Of a stretch of 64,000 nt of DNA, positions 38,101-46,689 are shown in pieces (within the stretch, counting starts at the first letter, position 1; every line of letters begins with the position of its first letter). Both the position numbers and the translations under genes were made by a program. The notes under the pieces are model-generated. The model was given only the letters and a program-made list of their open reading frames with translations, was not told the DNA's origin and searched no databases. Where the stretch lies: contig JASGHK010000002.1 in NCBI GenBank assembly GCA_049841135.1, forward strand, positions 992,001-1,056,000. Reading direction: 5' to 3'. Origin of the DNA: JACRCT01 sp049841135. GTDB lineage: Bacteria > Myxococcota > Myxococcia > Myxococcales > UBA5297.

Positions 38101-40365
38101 GTGCGTGCATGGGCCCTCGTTTCGCTGCTCGCCCTGCTGGGAGGCCTGCCCGCTTGCCTCCCCCGGGCCGAACCGGAGCGGACCCTCACCTTCTCGGGGA
38201 GCAGCGTCGGAGCCGAGGGCGCGGTCCTGATGCGGCAGCTGCGCCGCTTCCAGTCGCAGACCGGGCTGCGCGTGGAGCTGCGCGAGACGCCCGACGCGGC
38301 GGACCAGCGGCACCAGCTCTACGTGCAGTGGCTCAACGCGCAGGTGCCCGAGCCCGACGTCCTGCAGCTCGACGTCATCTGGACCCCGGAGTTCGCCGCC
38401 GCCGGCTGGCTGCGGCCGCTCGGCGACGAGGCCGGGATAGACCCTGGGGACTTCTTCGCGCCCTCCCTCGAGGCCGATCGCTGGGGCGGACGCCTCTTCG
38501 CCGTGCCCTGGTTCGTCGACGTCGGGATGCTCTACTGGCGCACCGACCTGATGCCACGGGCGCCTCGCACATTCGAGGAGCTCTCGGAGCTTGCCCGGCG
38601 GGCGCAGCGCGAGCACCGGGTGCCCCACGGCCTGGTCTTCCAGGGAGCGCGATACGAGGGCCTGGTGACGGTCTTCGCCGAGGTCATGGGCGGCTTCGGC
38701 GGATCGATCCTGGGCCCGGACGGAAGCGTCGGCCTCGACAGCCCGGCTGCCGTCGGAGCGCTCGAGTACCTGCGCCGCGGCGTGGACCAGGGGCTCGTGC
38801 CACGCGAGGCCCTCGCCTGGCAGGAGGAGCAGGCCCGCTTCGACTTCCAAAACGGCCAGGCGGCGTTCATGCGCAACTGGCCTTACGCCTACGGCCTGAT
38901 GCAGGACCCGGCTTCCTCGAAGGTCGCCGGGCGCTTCGCGGTGGCTCCCATGCCGGCCGAACCGGGCGGCCGGCCGACCGCGACGCTCGGCGGATCCCAG
39001 CTGGCCATCAGCGCCTTCAGCCGGCACCCCGCAGAAGCCTTGGCCCTCGTCCGCTTCCTCACCGCCCCGGAGCAGATGCGCGAGCGAGCCGAGCTCACCG
39101 GCCAGTTCCCGGCTCGGCCGTCCCTCTACGCCTCGCCGCTGCCCGGCCTCGCCGTGCCGCCCCAAGATGCGCTGCGAATCATCCGGAGCGCGGCTCCGCG
39201 TCCGGTCACACCCGTCTACACGGAGCTGTCGGTGGACCTTCAGGTGGCGGCGCACCGGGCGCTGACCGGCCAGACCGAGCCGGCGGCTGCGCTGCGGGAG
39301 GCGGCTGCCGAGGCGCGGGCTCTGCTCAAGCGGACCGGGCTGGAGGCCGGCTCGCCCGTGCCGAGCCCAGCCCGGGCTTGGCTCCCGGTATGGCTCGCGG
39401 TCGGCATCGCCCTGGGGCTTTTCGTCCTCTGGCTGGTCCGGTCGCGAGCTCGGCCTCGCCCCGCCCGGCCCAGAGGAGCGCTGCGCGAGGCGCCGCTGGC
39501 CTGGGCACTGATGGCCCCAGCCCTCGCCGCGATTCTGCTGATCGCCGTCTTTCCGCTCGCCTGGACCGCCTGGGACTCGCTACACCTGCACGACCTGCGC
39601 ATGCCCTGGCGCGGCCGCCCCTTCGTGGGGTTCGAGAACTATCGCGAGCTGCTCGGCTCGAGCCGCTTCTGGGGGGCCTCGGCGCGGACCGCCGCCTTCA
39701 CCGCCATGACCGTGGCCTGCGAGCTCTCGCTCGGCCTGGTGCTGGCGCTCTTGCTCGACCGGACCTTTCGCGGGCGAGGCCTGGCGCGCGCAGCGGTGCT
39801 GATCCCATGGGCGGTGCCGGCCGTGGTCGCCGCCGTGATCTGGCGGTTCCTCTTCGACAGCCAGGCCGGGCTCGCCGGGCCGGTCGTCTCCGCGCTGGGG
39901 CTGGGCGACAGAAGCTTTGCGTGGTTCGTGGACGCCAAGGCGGCCTGGGTCCCGCTGGTCCTCGCCGACGTCTGGAAGACCACGCCCTTCGTGGCGCTGC
40001 TCCTGCTCGCCGGACTCCAAGGCATCGACCCGGCGCTCTACGAGGCGGCGCAGGTCGACGGCGCCGGCGTCTGGCAGACGCTGCGCTACGTCACGCTGCC
40101 CCTGCTCAAGCCTGCCCTCCTCGTGGCGCTGCTCTTCCGGACCCTCGATGCCTTCCGCGTCTTCGACCTCGTCTACGTCCTCACCGGCGGCGGCCCCGGC
40201 GTCTCCACCGAGCCGCTCTCCCTCCTGACCTTCGAGGCGCTGCTGCAGGACCTGCGCTTCGGCCTGGGCGCGGCGCTCTCGCTGGTGGTCTTCGGCGTCA
40301 CCTTCTTGCTGGCACTGGCCTATGTGCGGCTGCTCGGCCGCGACCTGACGCAGGAGACGCGCTGA
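38101..40365 (+). CDS. Fused ABC sugar-binding lipoprotein and MalF-type permease
   Basis: The 754-residue protein starts at GTG 38101. A lipobox (GLPAC, Cys19) anchors an extracellular solute-binding domain of the MalE/UgpB type (about 25-415). A membrane helix follows (about 425-445), then a complete MalF/UgpA permease (about 455-750) with the EAA loop starting EAAQVDGAGVWQTL at residue 648, which contacts the ATPase. Binding protein and permease are usually separate genes. Here a lipidated N-terminus plus an extra helix places the binding domain on the periplasmic face. The next gene is the MalG partner; no ATPase gene is nearby. Confidence 0.9.
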   Translation: MRAWALVSLLALLGGLPACLPRAEPERTLTFSGSSVGAEGAVLMRQLRRFQSQTGLRVELRETPDAADQRHQLYVQWLNAQVPEPDVLQLDVIWTPEFAAAGWLRPLGDEAGIDPGDFFAPSLEADRWGGRLFAVPWFVDVGMLYWRTDLMPRAPRTFEELSELARRAQREHRVPHGLVFQGARYEGLVTVFAEVMGGFGGSILGPDGSVGLDSPAAVGALEYLRRGVDQGLVPREALAWQEEQARFDFQNGQAAFMRNWPYAYGLMQDPASSKVAGRFAVAPMPAEPGGRPTATLGGSQLAISAFSRHPAEALALVRFLTAPEQMRERAELTGQFPARPSLYASPLPGLAVPPQDALRIIRSAAPRPVTPVYTELSVDLQVAAHRALTGQTEPAAALREAAAEARALLKRTGLEAGSPVPSPARAWLPVWLAVGIALGLFVLWLVRSRARPRPARPRGALREAPLAWALMAPALAAILLIAVFPLAWTAWDSLHLHDLRMPWRGRPFVGFENYRELLGSSRFWGASARTAAFTAMTVACELSLGLVLALLLDRTFRGRGLARAAVLIPWAVPAVVAAVIWRFLFDSQAGLAGPVVSALGLGDRSFAWFVDAKAAWVPLVLADVWKTTPFVALLLLAGLQGIDPALYEAAQVDGAGVWQTLRYVTLPLLKPALLVALLFRTLDAFRVFDLVYVLTGGGPGVSTEPLSLLTFEALLQDLRFGLGAALSLVVFGVTFLLALAYVRLLGRDLTQETR

Positions 40366-41183
40366 TGAGGACCGCCCGTGCCATCGCGACGACCGGCGCC
40401 GTGCTCCTCGTCGGGGCGCTGGTCTTCCCCTACTACTGGACCGTGGTCTCGTCGCTGGTCAGCGAGTCGCGGCTGTTCGAGGCGCCTTCGCTGTTTCCGA
40501 CGCAGCCAACGCTGGCCCACTACGGCTCGCTACTCGCCGAGCGCCACTTCGGGCTCCCGATGCGCAACTCGCTCGTCGTGGCCGGGAGCACGACGCTCCT
40601 CTGCATGGCTCTGGGCTCGCTGTGCGCCTACGCGCTCGCGCGCCTGGAGTTCCGCGGCAAGGCGCCGCTGCTCGCGCTGGTGCTGGCGGTGAGCATGTTC
40701 CCGCAGATCTCGATCGTCTCTCCGCTGTTCCTCTTGCTGCGCTGGGCGGGACTCGTCGACACGTACCCGGGGCTCGTGCTGCCCTACCTCACCTTCGCCA
40801 TGCCGCTCACGGTCTGGCTGCTGGTCGGCTACTTCCGGCAGCTCCCGCGCGAGCTCGAGGAGGCTGCGATGGTGGACGGGGCGAGCCGCCTGCGGGCGTT
40901 GTGGGAGGTGGTGCTGCCGCTGTCGCTGCCCGGGCTCGCGACCACCGCCATCCTCACCTTCATCTACTGCTGGAACGAGTTCCTCTTCGCGCTCTCCTTC
41001 ACCACCGGGCCCGCGCGCCAGACCGCGCCGGTGGCCATCGCCATGCTGCGGGGGCGCTACCAGGTCCCGTGGGGGCAGACCCTGGCGGCGACCGTGGTCG
41101 CGACACTGCCGGTGATCCTCGTGGTGTTGGCCTTCCAGCGATGGATCGTGCGCGGGCTGACCGCCGGCGGGGTCAAGGAGTGA
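40365..41183 (+). CDS. ABC sugar transporter permease, MalG-type
   Basis: The 272-residue inner-membrane protein has six predicted helices and the EAA loop ELEEAAMVDGASRLRALW, the coupling helix for the ATPase. TPFLM-type ends are replaced by a short RGLTAGGVKE tail, as in MalG-type proteins. The start codon shares a base with the stop of the fusion gene (TGATG). Together they form the channel of a carbohydrate importer that would need a shared MsmX/UgpC-like ATPase from elsewhere in the genome. Confidence 0.92.
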   Translation: MRTARAIATTGAVLLVGALVFPYYWTVVSSLVSESRLFEAPSLFPTQPTLAHYGSLLAERHFGLPMRNSLVVAGSTTLLCMALGSLCAYALARLEFRGKAPLLALVLAVSMFPQISIVSPLFLLLRWAGLVDTYPGLVLPYLTFAMPLTVWLLVGYFRQLPRELEEAAMVDGASRLRALWEVVLPLSLPGLATTAILTFIYCWNEFLFALSFTTGPARQTAPVAIAMLRGRYQVPWGQTLAATVVATLPVILVVLAFQRWIVRGLTAGGVKE

Positions 41184-41223
41184 CACCTTGATCGGCTCGA
41201 ACACCGGCCGATACCCTGCCTGC

Positions 41224-41916
41224 ATGTTCCAGCGCACGCTCGTCCTCTTCACCGCAGCGCTCGTCCTCGCCGGTGCGCCAGGCACGGCTCACGCCGGCCT
41301 GCTCAGCGGCCTGGCCAAGCTCGGCAAATTGGGGAAGGCGGCGAAGGTGGTGAAGGTGGGCAAGGCCGCCAAAGCCGCCAAGCTCGCGAGCGCGGCCAAG
41401 GTCGGCAAGGCCGCGGCCGGAGTGACCGCGGTCGTGGCGGCCGAACGCGCCGCGCCACTCTTCGCGAACCTCGGCGACGACGTCGCCCGTGGGGCGACCT
41501 ACCTGGCCCGCGGCGCCGACGGCGAGCTGCTCAAGGTGACGAAGGCCGCCGGCGCGGAAAAGGTCTCGGCCGACGCGCTCGGGAGCCTGGGCACTGCGGC
41601 CGAGCGGCCTTCCGTGTTCCTGGACGTGTCGGCGGCGGACACCGCGCCGGCGCTGGCGATGGAGCATCCGAACGCCACGCTGACTTTGGTCGATGGCGAG
41701 AAGCGGCTGCCGCTCCTGAAGAAGGCCGAAGGGGAAGTGGGCGATCTGGTCGTGGACACCGCAGAGGGCCTCATGGACCTGAGCGACTACCTGGGGTCCT
41801 CCAGCGATGCGTCCGACTCCGACGACGGCTCCTTCTACCTCGGGCTCGGCGTCGTCGCCGTGGTCCTCGTCGGTTGGTGGTGGGTGAAGCGTCGCAGCAG
41901 CGCTCAGCCGGCTTGA
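41224..41916 (+). CDS. Exported Lys/Ala-rich protein with C-terminal membrane anchor
   Basis: The 230-residue product has a signal peptide (FTAALVLAGAPGTAHA) from the ATG at 41224. A repetitive Lys/Ala/Gly segment of about 50 residues follows, reminiscent of histone-H1-like tails and highly basic. A compact alpha/beta region (about 85-185) and an acidic Ser/Asp stretch precede a membrane helix (about 205-222) and a basic end. A signal plus C-terminal anchor means the basic domain faces the periplasm. No family is recognised. Confidence 0.7.
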   Translation: MFQRTLVLFTAALVLAGAPGTAHAGLLSGLAKLGKLGKAAKVVKVGKAAKAAKLASAAKVGKAAAGVTAVVAAERAAPLFANLGDDVARGATYLARGADGELLKVTKAAGAEKVSADALGSLGTAAERPSVFLDVSAADTAPALAMEHPNATLTLVDGEKRLPLLKKAEGEVGDLVVDTAEGLMDLSDYLGSSSDASDSDDGSFYLGLGVVAVVLVGWWWVKRRSSAQPA

Positions 41917-41943
41917 CGCGACTTTGAGTGCCAAGGCCGCGCA

Positions 41944-41969
41944 TCGACACCCCGAGCTCGGGGTGTCGA
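41944..41969. terminator. Perfect 26-base palindrome between convergent genes
   Basis: TCGACACCCCGAG (41944-41956) is followed directly by its exact complement CTCGGGGTGTCGA (41957-41969). It lies 27 bases after a + strand stop and 81 before a - strand stop, a good place for a bidirectional terminator. Half of it, CTCGGGGTGTCG, recurs at 34309-34320, and a one-base variant at 53982. Confidence 0.55.
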
Positions 41970-42050
41970 CCTCCAAGCCTGGCTGCTCGGTCCGCGGTCG
42001 ATGTTGATGAACACTGACATATCTTATGCGGGGCCGAGGATGCGCTGCTC

Positions 42051-43397
42051 CTACAGCAGCGACCCCGTCGCCCGCTCCAGCGCGACCTTCGCCATCCCCA
42101 GCCGCGCCCTGGCGTCCGCGAGCCCCACGTCGGCCTGGTAGAGCTTGTCGTTGGCGTCGAGCACGTCGAGCGAGCTCGCCAGCCCTGCGTCGAACGAGCG
42201 CTTGGCCGTCCCGTACATCTCCTGCGCGAGCTCCTTCTGCCGCGTCGCCAGGCGCAGCCGCTCCTCCGCCACCGCGACATCGCGGGTCGCGTCGCGCACC
42301 TGCTGGCCGATCTCCACCTTCTGGGCCTCGAGCGCGGCCTTCGCCGTGGCGATTTGCGCCTGGGCCTGGTCGCGCTTGCCGTAGCGGAAGCCGCCGTCGT
42401 AGAGCGTCCAGGTCAGGTCGGCGCTGGCCTTCCACGCGTAGTTCTCGCCGGTCACGAAGGGCACGTCGCTGATCAAGGCGCTGAAGCCGATGGAGAGCTG
42501 CGGCGCGTGCCGCCAGAGCGCCGAGTCGTGCTGCAGCTCGCCAGCGCGAATGGACGCCTCGTAGCTGCGGATCTCCGGGCGCCTCCCGAGCGCGTCCTTG
42601 ATCTGCGCGTCCGGATCGACGGGCTTCGACTCCGGGCTCGCGGCGATCGCGACGCGCACCGGCTCGGACTTGCCGAGGAGCACCCCCATCGCCAGCCAGG
42701 CCCGCTCGCGGTCCGCCCTCGTCCGCGCCACGTCGCTCTCGCGTCGCACCACCTCGGTCTGCGCCTGCAGCTTGGAGAGCGGCGCCGCGATGCCCGCCTC
42801 CACGTTGCGCGCCGCGCTCTTCTCATGCTCCTGCGCGATGGCCAGCGCCCGCTCCGACGCCGCGGCGATCTCCTCGGCCGCGCCCGACCACCACGCGGAC
42901 TGGATCACCGCCGCGCGCAGTTGCAGGCGAACCGACTCGAGCGAGGCCTCGCTGACGCCGGTGGCCTCCTTGGCTGCCTTCCAATCCAAGAACGGGGTCG
43001 CCGCGAAGAGCGGCACGCGGATGCTCGCCGACCCGGTGAACGCCTCCAACGGCTGGATGACCTGCTCTTTGGGGGCCTTGCTCCGGTCGATCTTGATCGG
43101 AACGGCGCCCTCGATGGCGTCGAAGAGCGGGTTGAACGAGAGGATGGCGCTGTCGTTGTTGCGCACGTAGGAGACGCCGACCCCGGCGGTCGGCAGGAAG
43201 CCGGACATCGCCTGGCGCACGACCGACTTCGCCTCGTCGGTCCGGGCCCGCGCCTGCGCCAAGGTGTAGCTCTGCGAGTCGAGCTGCTTGAGCGCCTCGT
43301 CGAGGCTGATCGTCGCCGGCTCGGCCGCACCGGCGGGCAGGGGCATGGCGGCGAAGAGCGCAGCAGCGACGAGGCTCAGTAGGTGGGTACGGGTCAT
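42051..43397 (-). CDS. TolC-family outer membrane efflux protein
   Basis: The 448-residue product has a signal peptide (LLSLVAAALFAAMPLPAGAA) and two repeated halves of long alpha-helical coiled coil (for example SVVRQAMSGFLPTAGV and ASLDVLDANDKLYQADV) separated by beta-strand segments. This is the layout of the TolC channel-tunnel. It is divergent from a membrane-fusion protein and a four-gene ABC exporter, so it is very likely their outer-membrane exit duct. Confidence 0.9.
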   Translation of the reverse strand: MTRTHLLSLVAAALFAAMPLPAGAAEPATISLDEALKQLDSQSYTLAQARARTDEAKSVVRQAMSGFLPTAGVGVSYVRNNDSAILSFNPLFDAIEGAVPIKIDRSKAPKEQVIQPLEAFTGSASIRVPLFAATPFLDWKAAKEATGVSEASLESVRLQLRAAVIQSAWWSGAAEEIAAASERALAIAQEHEKSAARNVEAGIAAPLSKLQAQTEVVRRESDVARTRADRERAWLAMGVLLGKSEPVRVAIAASPESKPVDPDAQIKDALGRRPEIRSYEASIRAGELQHDSALWRHAPQLSIGFSALISDVPFVTGENYAWKASADLTWTLYDGGFRYGKRDQAQAQIATAKAALEAQKVEIGQQVRDATRDVAVAEERLRLATRQKELAQEMYGTAKRSFDAGLASSLDVLDANDKLYQADVGLADARARLGMAKVALERATGSLL

Positions 43398-43640
43398 GGG
43401 CGGCTCCTTCGGCCGCCTCGCAAGAGCAAGCCCGGTGCCGACCCGCATCGCGCTGCTTTCCCTGGGAGATCCGCCCCGGAGAGGGGCCTTGCCGTTCGGC
43501 GTCGCGAACTGCCCTGTCGGAAACCCTTACAGGTCGAGCGGGCCATCCCCGCGAAGCGGCTGGGGGAAAGGGGCGGCACAAGGCTTGCGAAGGCTCCCGG
43601 CAGGCGGGGCTCAGCGCCCGCCAGTTCGAAGGAGCAAGCG

Positions 43641-44681
43641 ATGCGCAAGATTGCCGGCTTTCTCTCGGTGCTCACGATGGTGCTGGTCGCCCTGCTGGCC
43701 ACCAAGCTCCGCGCCCAGGACGCCCAGCTTCACGGCCCCTCCGGCGGCTCGGGGGAGATCGAAGGGACGCAGGTGCGCGTGGCGGCCAAGCTCTCGGCGC
43801 GCATCGTCGAGCTCAAGGCCAAGGAGGGCGACGCGGTGAAGGCCGGCGACCTGCTCGTCCGCCTCGACTGCGCGGAGCCGGAGCAGATGCTCGCCGAGGC
43901 GGTGGGCCGGCTGGCCACGGCGCAGGCCCAGGCCAAGGCCGCACAGGCCCAGGCCTTCAGCGCGCTCGGGCAGCAGCAGGCGGCCTCGGTGGCGGTCAAC
44001 GCCGCCAAGGCCCAGGCCGAGGCGCTCGCCGCGCAGCGCGACGCCAGCAAGCGCCAGGCGGAGCGGCTCGACTCGGTGGCCGCCGACGTCGCCTTCTCCA
44101 ACCGCGACCAGGTCCGCGCCAGCGCCCAGGGGCTCGCGCACCAGGCCGAGGCGGCCAAGGTCAGCAGCGAGGTCAGCGCCATCCAAGCCAACGCCGCCAG
44201 CGGCCAGGTTCGCGCCGCGCAGGCCAACGTCGAGGGCGCCGAGTCCGCCATCCGCATCGCCGAGACCGCCATCGCCCGCGCCAAGATCCTCGTCGCCGAG
44301 TGCGAGCTGCGCGCGCCGCGCGACGCCGTCGTCGAGGAGGTCCCCTACGAGCAGGGCGAGCTGGTCTCTCCGGGCGCGGTGCTGGTCAAGCTCATCGACC
44401 TGCGCGAGGTGAAGGCGACCTTCTACCTGCCCAACGCCGAGGTCGCCGCGGTCAAGCCGGGCGCCGAGGCCCAGGTCCGCGCCGACGCCTACCCAGACCA
44501 GACCTTCAAGGGCGCCGTCCGCACCGTCTCGCTCAAGGCCGAGTTCACGCCCCGCAACATCCAGACCCGCACCGATCGCGACCGGCTCGTCTATCCGGTG
44601 GAGGTGGTCATCGCCAACGCGGACCTGCGGCTCCGGGCGGGCATGCCGGTGCAGGTGACCATCCCGGGGACCAATCGATAG
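43641..44681 (+). CDS. HlyD-type membrane fusion protein (YbhG-like)
   Basis: The 346-residue periplasmic adaptor starts at an ATG behind AAGGAG. An N-terminal hydrophobic anchor is followed by a split biotinyl-lipoyl domain (IVELKAKEGDAVKAGDLLVRLD and ECELRAPRDAVVEEVPYEQGE). Between the halves lies a long Ala/Gln-rich coiled-coil hairpin (about 85-210), and a beta-barrel end follows. It should bridge the ABC exporter to the divergent TolC protein. It heads the operon running to 48988. Confidence 0.92.
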   Translation: MRKIAGFLSVLTMVLVALLATKLRAQDAQLHGPSGGSGEIEGTQVRVAAKLSARIVELKAKEGDAVKAGDLLVRLDCAEPEQMLAEAVGRLATAQAQAKAAQAQAFSALGQQQAASVAVNAAKAQAEALAAQRDASKRQAERLDSVAADVAFSNRDQVRASAQGLAHQAEAAKVSSEVSAIQANAASGQVRAAQANVEGAESAIRIAETAIARAKILVAECELRAPRDAVVEEVPYEQGELVSPGAVLVKLIDLREVKATFYLPNAEVAAVKPGAEAQVRADAYPDQTFKGAVRTVSLKAEFTPRNIQTRTDRDRLVYPVEVVIANADLRLRAGMPVQVTIPGTNR

Positions 44682-44718
44682 CGCAGCCCCGCTTTGGTGA
44701 GTCAGGACGAATCGAAGA

Positions 44719-44813
44719 GCCGGCACGGAGGCCGGCCACGCCCCAGAGGCAAGGACGCCGGCGTGGAAGCCGGCCACTACCCGGACACGAGGAGGCCGGC
44801 GTGGAAGCCGGCC
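44719..44813. repeat. Three palindromic repeats with exact 38-bp period
   Basis: GCCGGCACGGAGGCCGGCC (44719-44737), GCCGGCGTGGAAGCCGGCC (44757-44775) and the same again (44795-44813) are spaced exactly 38 bases apart. Each can fold into a short GCCGGC stem-loop. The array fills the gap between the adaptor gene and the first ATPase, and the third copy ends eight bases before its ATG. It may modulate expression of the downstream part of the operon. Confidence 0.85.
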
Positions 44814-44821
44814 GCGACCCA

Positions 44822-45742
44822 ATGACCACCCCCGCCCTCCAGGCCGAATCGCTCGCGCGCCGCTTCGCCAAGGTCGAGGCGCTGCGCGGGCTCTCCTTCG
44901 AAGTCCAGAAGGGCGAGCTGTACGGGCTGGTCGGCCCCGACGGCGCCGGCAAGACCACCGCCATCCGCGCGCTGGCGGGCCTCATCGACCTCGACGGCGG
45001 CACGGCGCGGGTGCTGGGACGCGACTCGTCCAAGGGCGGGAGCGAGCTGCGCGAGTCCTTGGGCCTGATGCCGCAGCAGTACAGCCTCTACCGCGACCTC
45101 TCGGTCGGCGAGAACCTGCGCTTCTTCGGCCGCCTCTACTGCCTCAAGGAGAAGGACTACCGCGAGCGGACCGAACGCCTCCTGCAGATCACCCGGCTCG
45201 CGCCCTTCGTCGACCGCCGCGCCGACGCGCTCTCCGGCGGCATGTACAAGAAGCTGGCGCTGGCCTGCGCCCTGCTCCACCAACCCGAGGTGCTGCTGCT
45301 CGACGAGCCGACCAACGGCGTGGACCCGGTCAGCCGCCGCGAGCTGTGGGACCTCCTGCACGAGTTCGTCTCCGCCGGCATGGCGGTGCTCATCTCCACA
45401 CCGTACATGGACGAAGCCGAGCGCTGCCACCGGGTGGGGCTCATCCACAAGGGCACGCTGCTCGTCGAAGGCGAGCCCCAGTCGCTCCTCGCGGACTTCG
45501 ACCACGACACCTTCGAGGTCGAGGGCGGCGATCGCACGGAGGTGGAGGCGGCGCTCTCCGGGCGCCCCGAGGTGAAAGCCAGCTCGCCGGCCGGCGCGCA
45601 CCTCAAGGTGGTCCTCAGCCGCGGCGGCGCCGAGAAGGTGGCGCTGGCCATCGCCCAGGCGGGCGCGCGGCTGACCGCGACCGCCCCGGACTTCGAGGAC
45701 CTCTTCCTGGCGCGCATCGCGGCGTCCGAGGCGGAGGGCTAG
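44822..45742 (+). CDS. ABC exporter ATP-binding protein (YbhF N-half-like)
   Basis: The 306-residue protein has Walker A GPDGAGKT, the signature LSGGMYKKLALACAL, Walker B VLLLDEPTNGVDP and a C-terminal DUF4162-like region. GPDGAGKT and GLMPQQYSLYRDLSVGENL match the first half of E. coli YbhF, which is here split into two genes. The ATG at 44822 follows the 38-bp repeat array; no good ribosome binding site precedes it. Confidence 0.92.
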   Translation: MTTPALQAESLARRFAKVEALRGLSFEVQKGELYGLVGPDGAGKTTAIRALAGLIDLDGGTARVLGRDSSKGGSELRESLGLMPQQYSLYRDLSVGENLRFFGRLYCLKEKDYRERTERLLQITRLAPFVDRRADALSGGMYKKLALACALLHQPEVLLLDEPTNGVDPVSRRELWDLLHEFVSAGMAVLISTPYMDEAERCHRVGLIHKGTLLVEGEPQSLLADFDHDTFEVEGGDRTEVEAALSGRPEVKASSPAGAHLKVVLSRGGAEKVALAIAQAGARLTATAPDFEDLFLARIAASEAEG

Positions 45743-45744
45743 CC

Positions 45745-46689
45745 ATGGAACGCTCCATCGAGGTCAGCCACCTGGTCCGCCGCTTCGGCCGCTTCGTCGC
45801 CGTCGACGACGTCAGCTTCCACGTCGAGAAGGGCGAGATCTTCGGGTACCTGGGCGCGAACGGCGCCGGCAAGTCCACCACCATCCGCATGCTCTGCGGC
45901 CTGCTCGAGCCGACCTCCGGCCGGGCCACGGTCGCCGGCCACGACATCGCCACCGACCCCGAGGGGGTCAAGGCCTCCATCGGCTACATGTCGCAGAAGT
46001 TCTCGCTCTACCTGGACCTGCCGGTGCGCGAGAACCTGCGCTTCTTCGGCGGCGCCTACGGCCTGTCGGGCAAGGCGCTGCGCTCGCGCGCCGAGGAGAT
46101 CCTGCAGCTGACCGGCCTGGCCGAGGTCCCGGACGCGCTGACCGGCTCGCTGCCCGGCGGCATCCGCCAGCGCCTGGCACTGGGCTGCGCCATCCTCCAC
46201 CAGCCGGAGATCGTCTTCCTGGACGAGCCGACCGCGGGCGTCGACCCGGTGGCGCGGCGCGCCTTCTGGCGGCTCATCCGCGAGCTCTCGCGCGGCGGCA
46301 CCACCGTCTTCGTCACCACCCACTACCTGGACGAGGCCGAGTACTGCGCCCGCATCGGCCTGATGGTGGACGGCCGGCTGGTGGCGCTGGACACGCCCTC
46401 GGCGCTCAAGCGCGCGCACGTCCCCGACCGGCTCTTCGTGGTGCGCGGGCCGGACGCCAAGGCTGCGGCGCAGGCCCTCGCGGGCAAGCCGGGCATCCGC
46501 GGCGTGACTCCCTTCGGCGCCGGCTACCACGTGCGCGCCGAGCCGGGGGCCTGGGACGAGGTGCGGCTGTCGCAGGTGGCGCACGCCGGTGGCGCGCCGC
46601 TGTCCCGGGTGGACGCCTCCGAGCCCTCGCTGGAGGACGTGTTCCTGGCCGTGGTCAAGCGCGAGAGCCGCGAGGAGGCGAAGCCGTGA
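45745..46689 (+). CDS. ABC exporter ATP-binding protein (YbhF C-half-like)
   Basis: The 314-residue ATPase has Walker A GANGAGKS, the signature LPGGIRQRLALGCAI and Walker B IVFLDEPTAGVDP. It starts two bases after the previous gene and ends overlapping the first permease (GTGA). The two ATPases probably form a heterodimer that powers the paired permeases. Confidence 0.93.
   Translation: MERSIEVSHLVRRFGRFVAVDDVSFHVEKGEIFGYLGANGAGKSTTIRMLCGLLEPTSGRATVAGHDIATDPEGVKASIGYMSQKFSLYLDLPVRENLRFFGGAYGLSGKALRSRAEEILQLTGLAEVPDALTGSLPGGIRQRLALGCAILHQPEIVFLDEPTAGVDPVARRAFWRLIRELSRGGTTVFVTTHYLDEAEYCARIGLMVDGRLVALDTPSALKRAHVPDRLFVVRGPDAKAAAQALAGKPGIRGVTPFGAGYHVRAEPGAWDEVRLSQVAHAGGAPLSRVDASEPSLEDVFLAVVKRESREEAKP

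Noticed and set aside
38109..41183. A 1024-residue + strand frame
   Set aside because: Only its last 272 residues, the MalG-type permease, are real; the rest is an out-of-frame reading of the fusion gene.
41290..41450. Histone-like DNA-binding protein from the Lys/Ala repeats
   Set aside because: The protein has a signal peptide and a C-terminal membrane anchor, so the basic segment is outside the cytoplasm.
44719..44813. CRISPR-like array (three repeats, constant period)
   Set aside because: Repeats are palindromic and 19 bases long, spacers are 19 bases and GC-rich, only three units occur and there are no cas genes.
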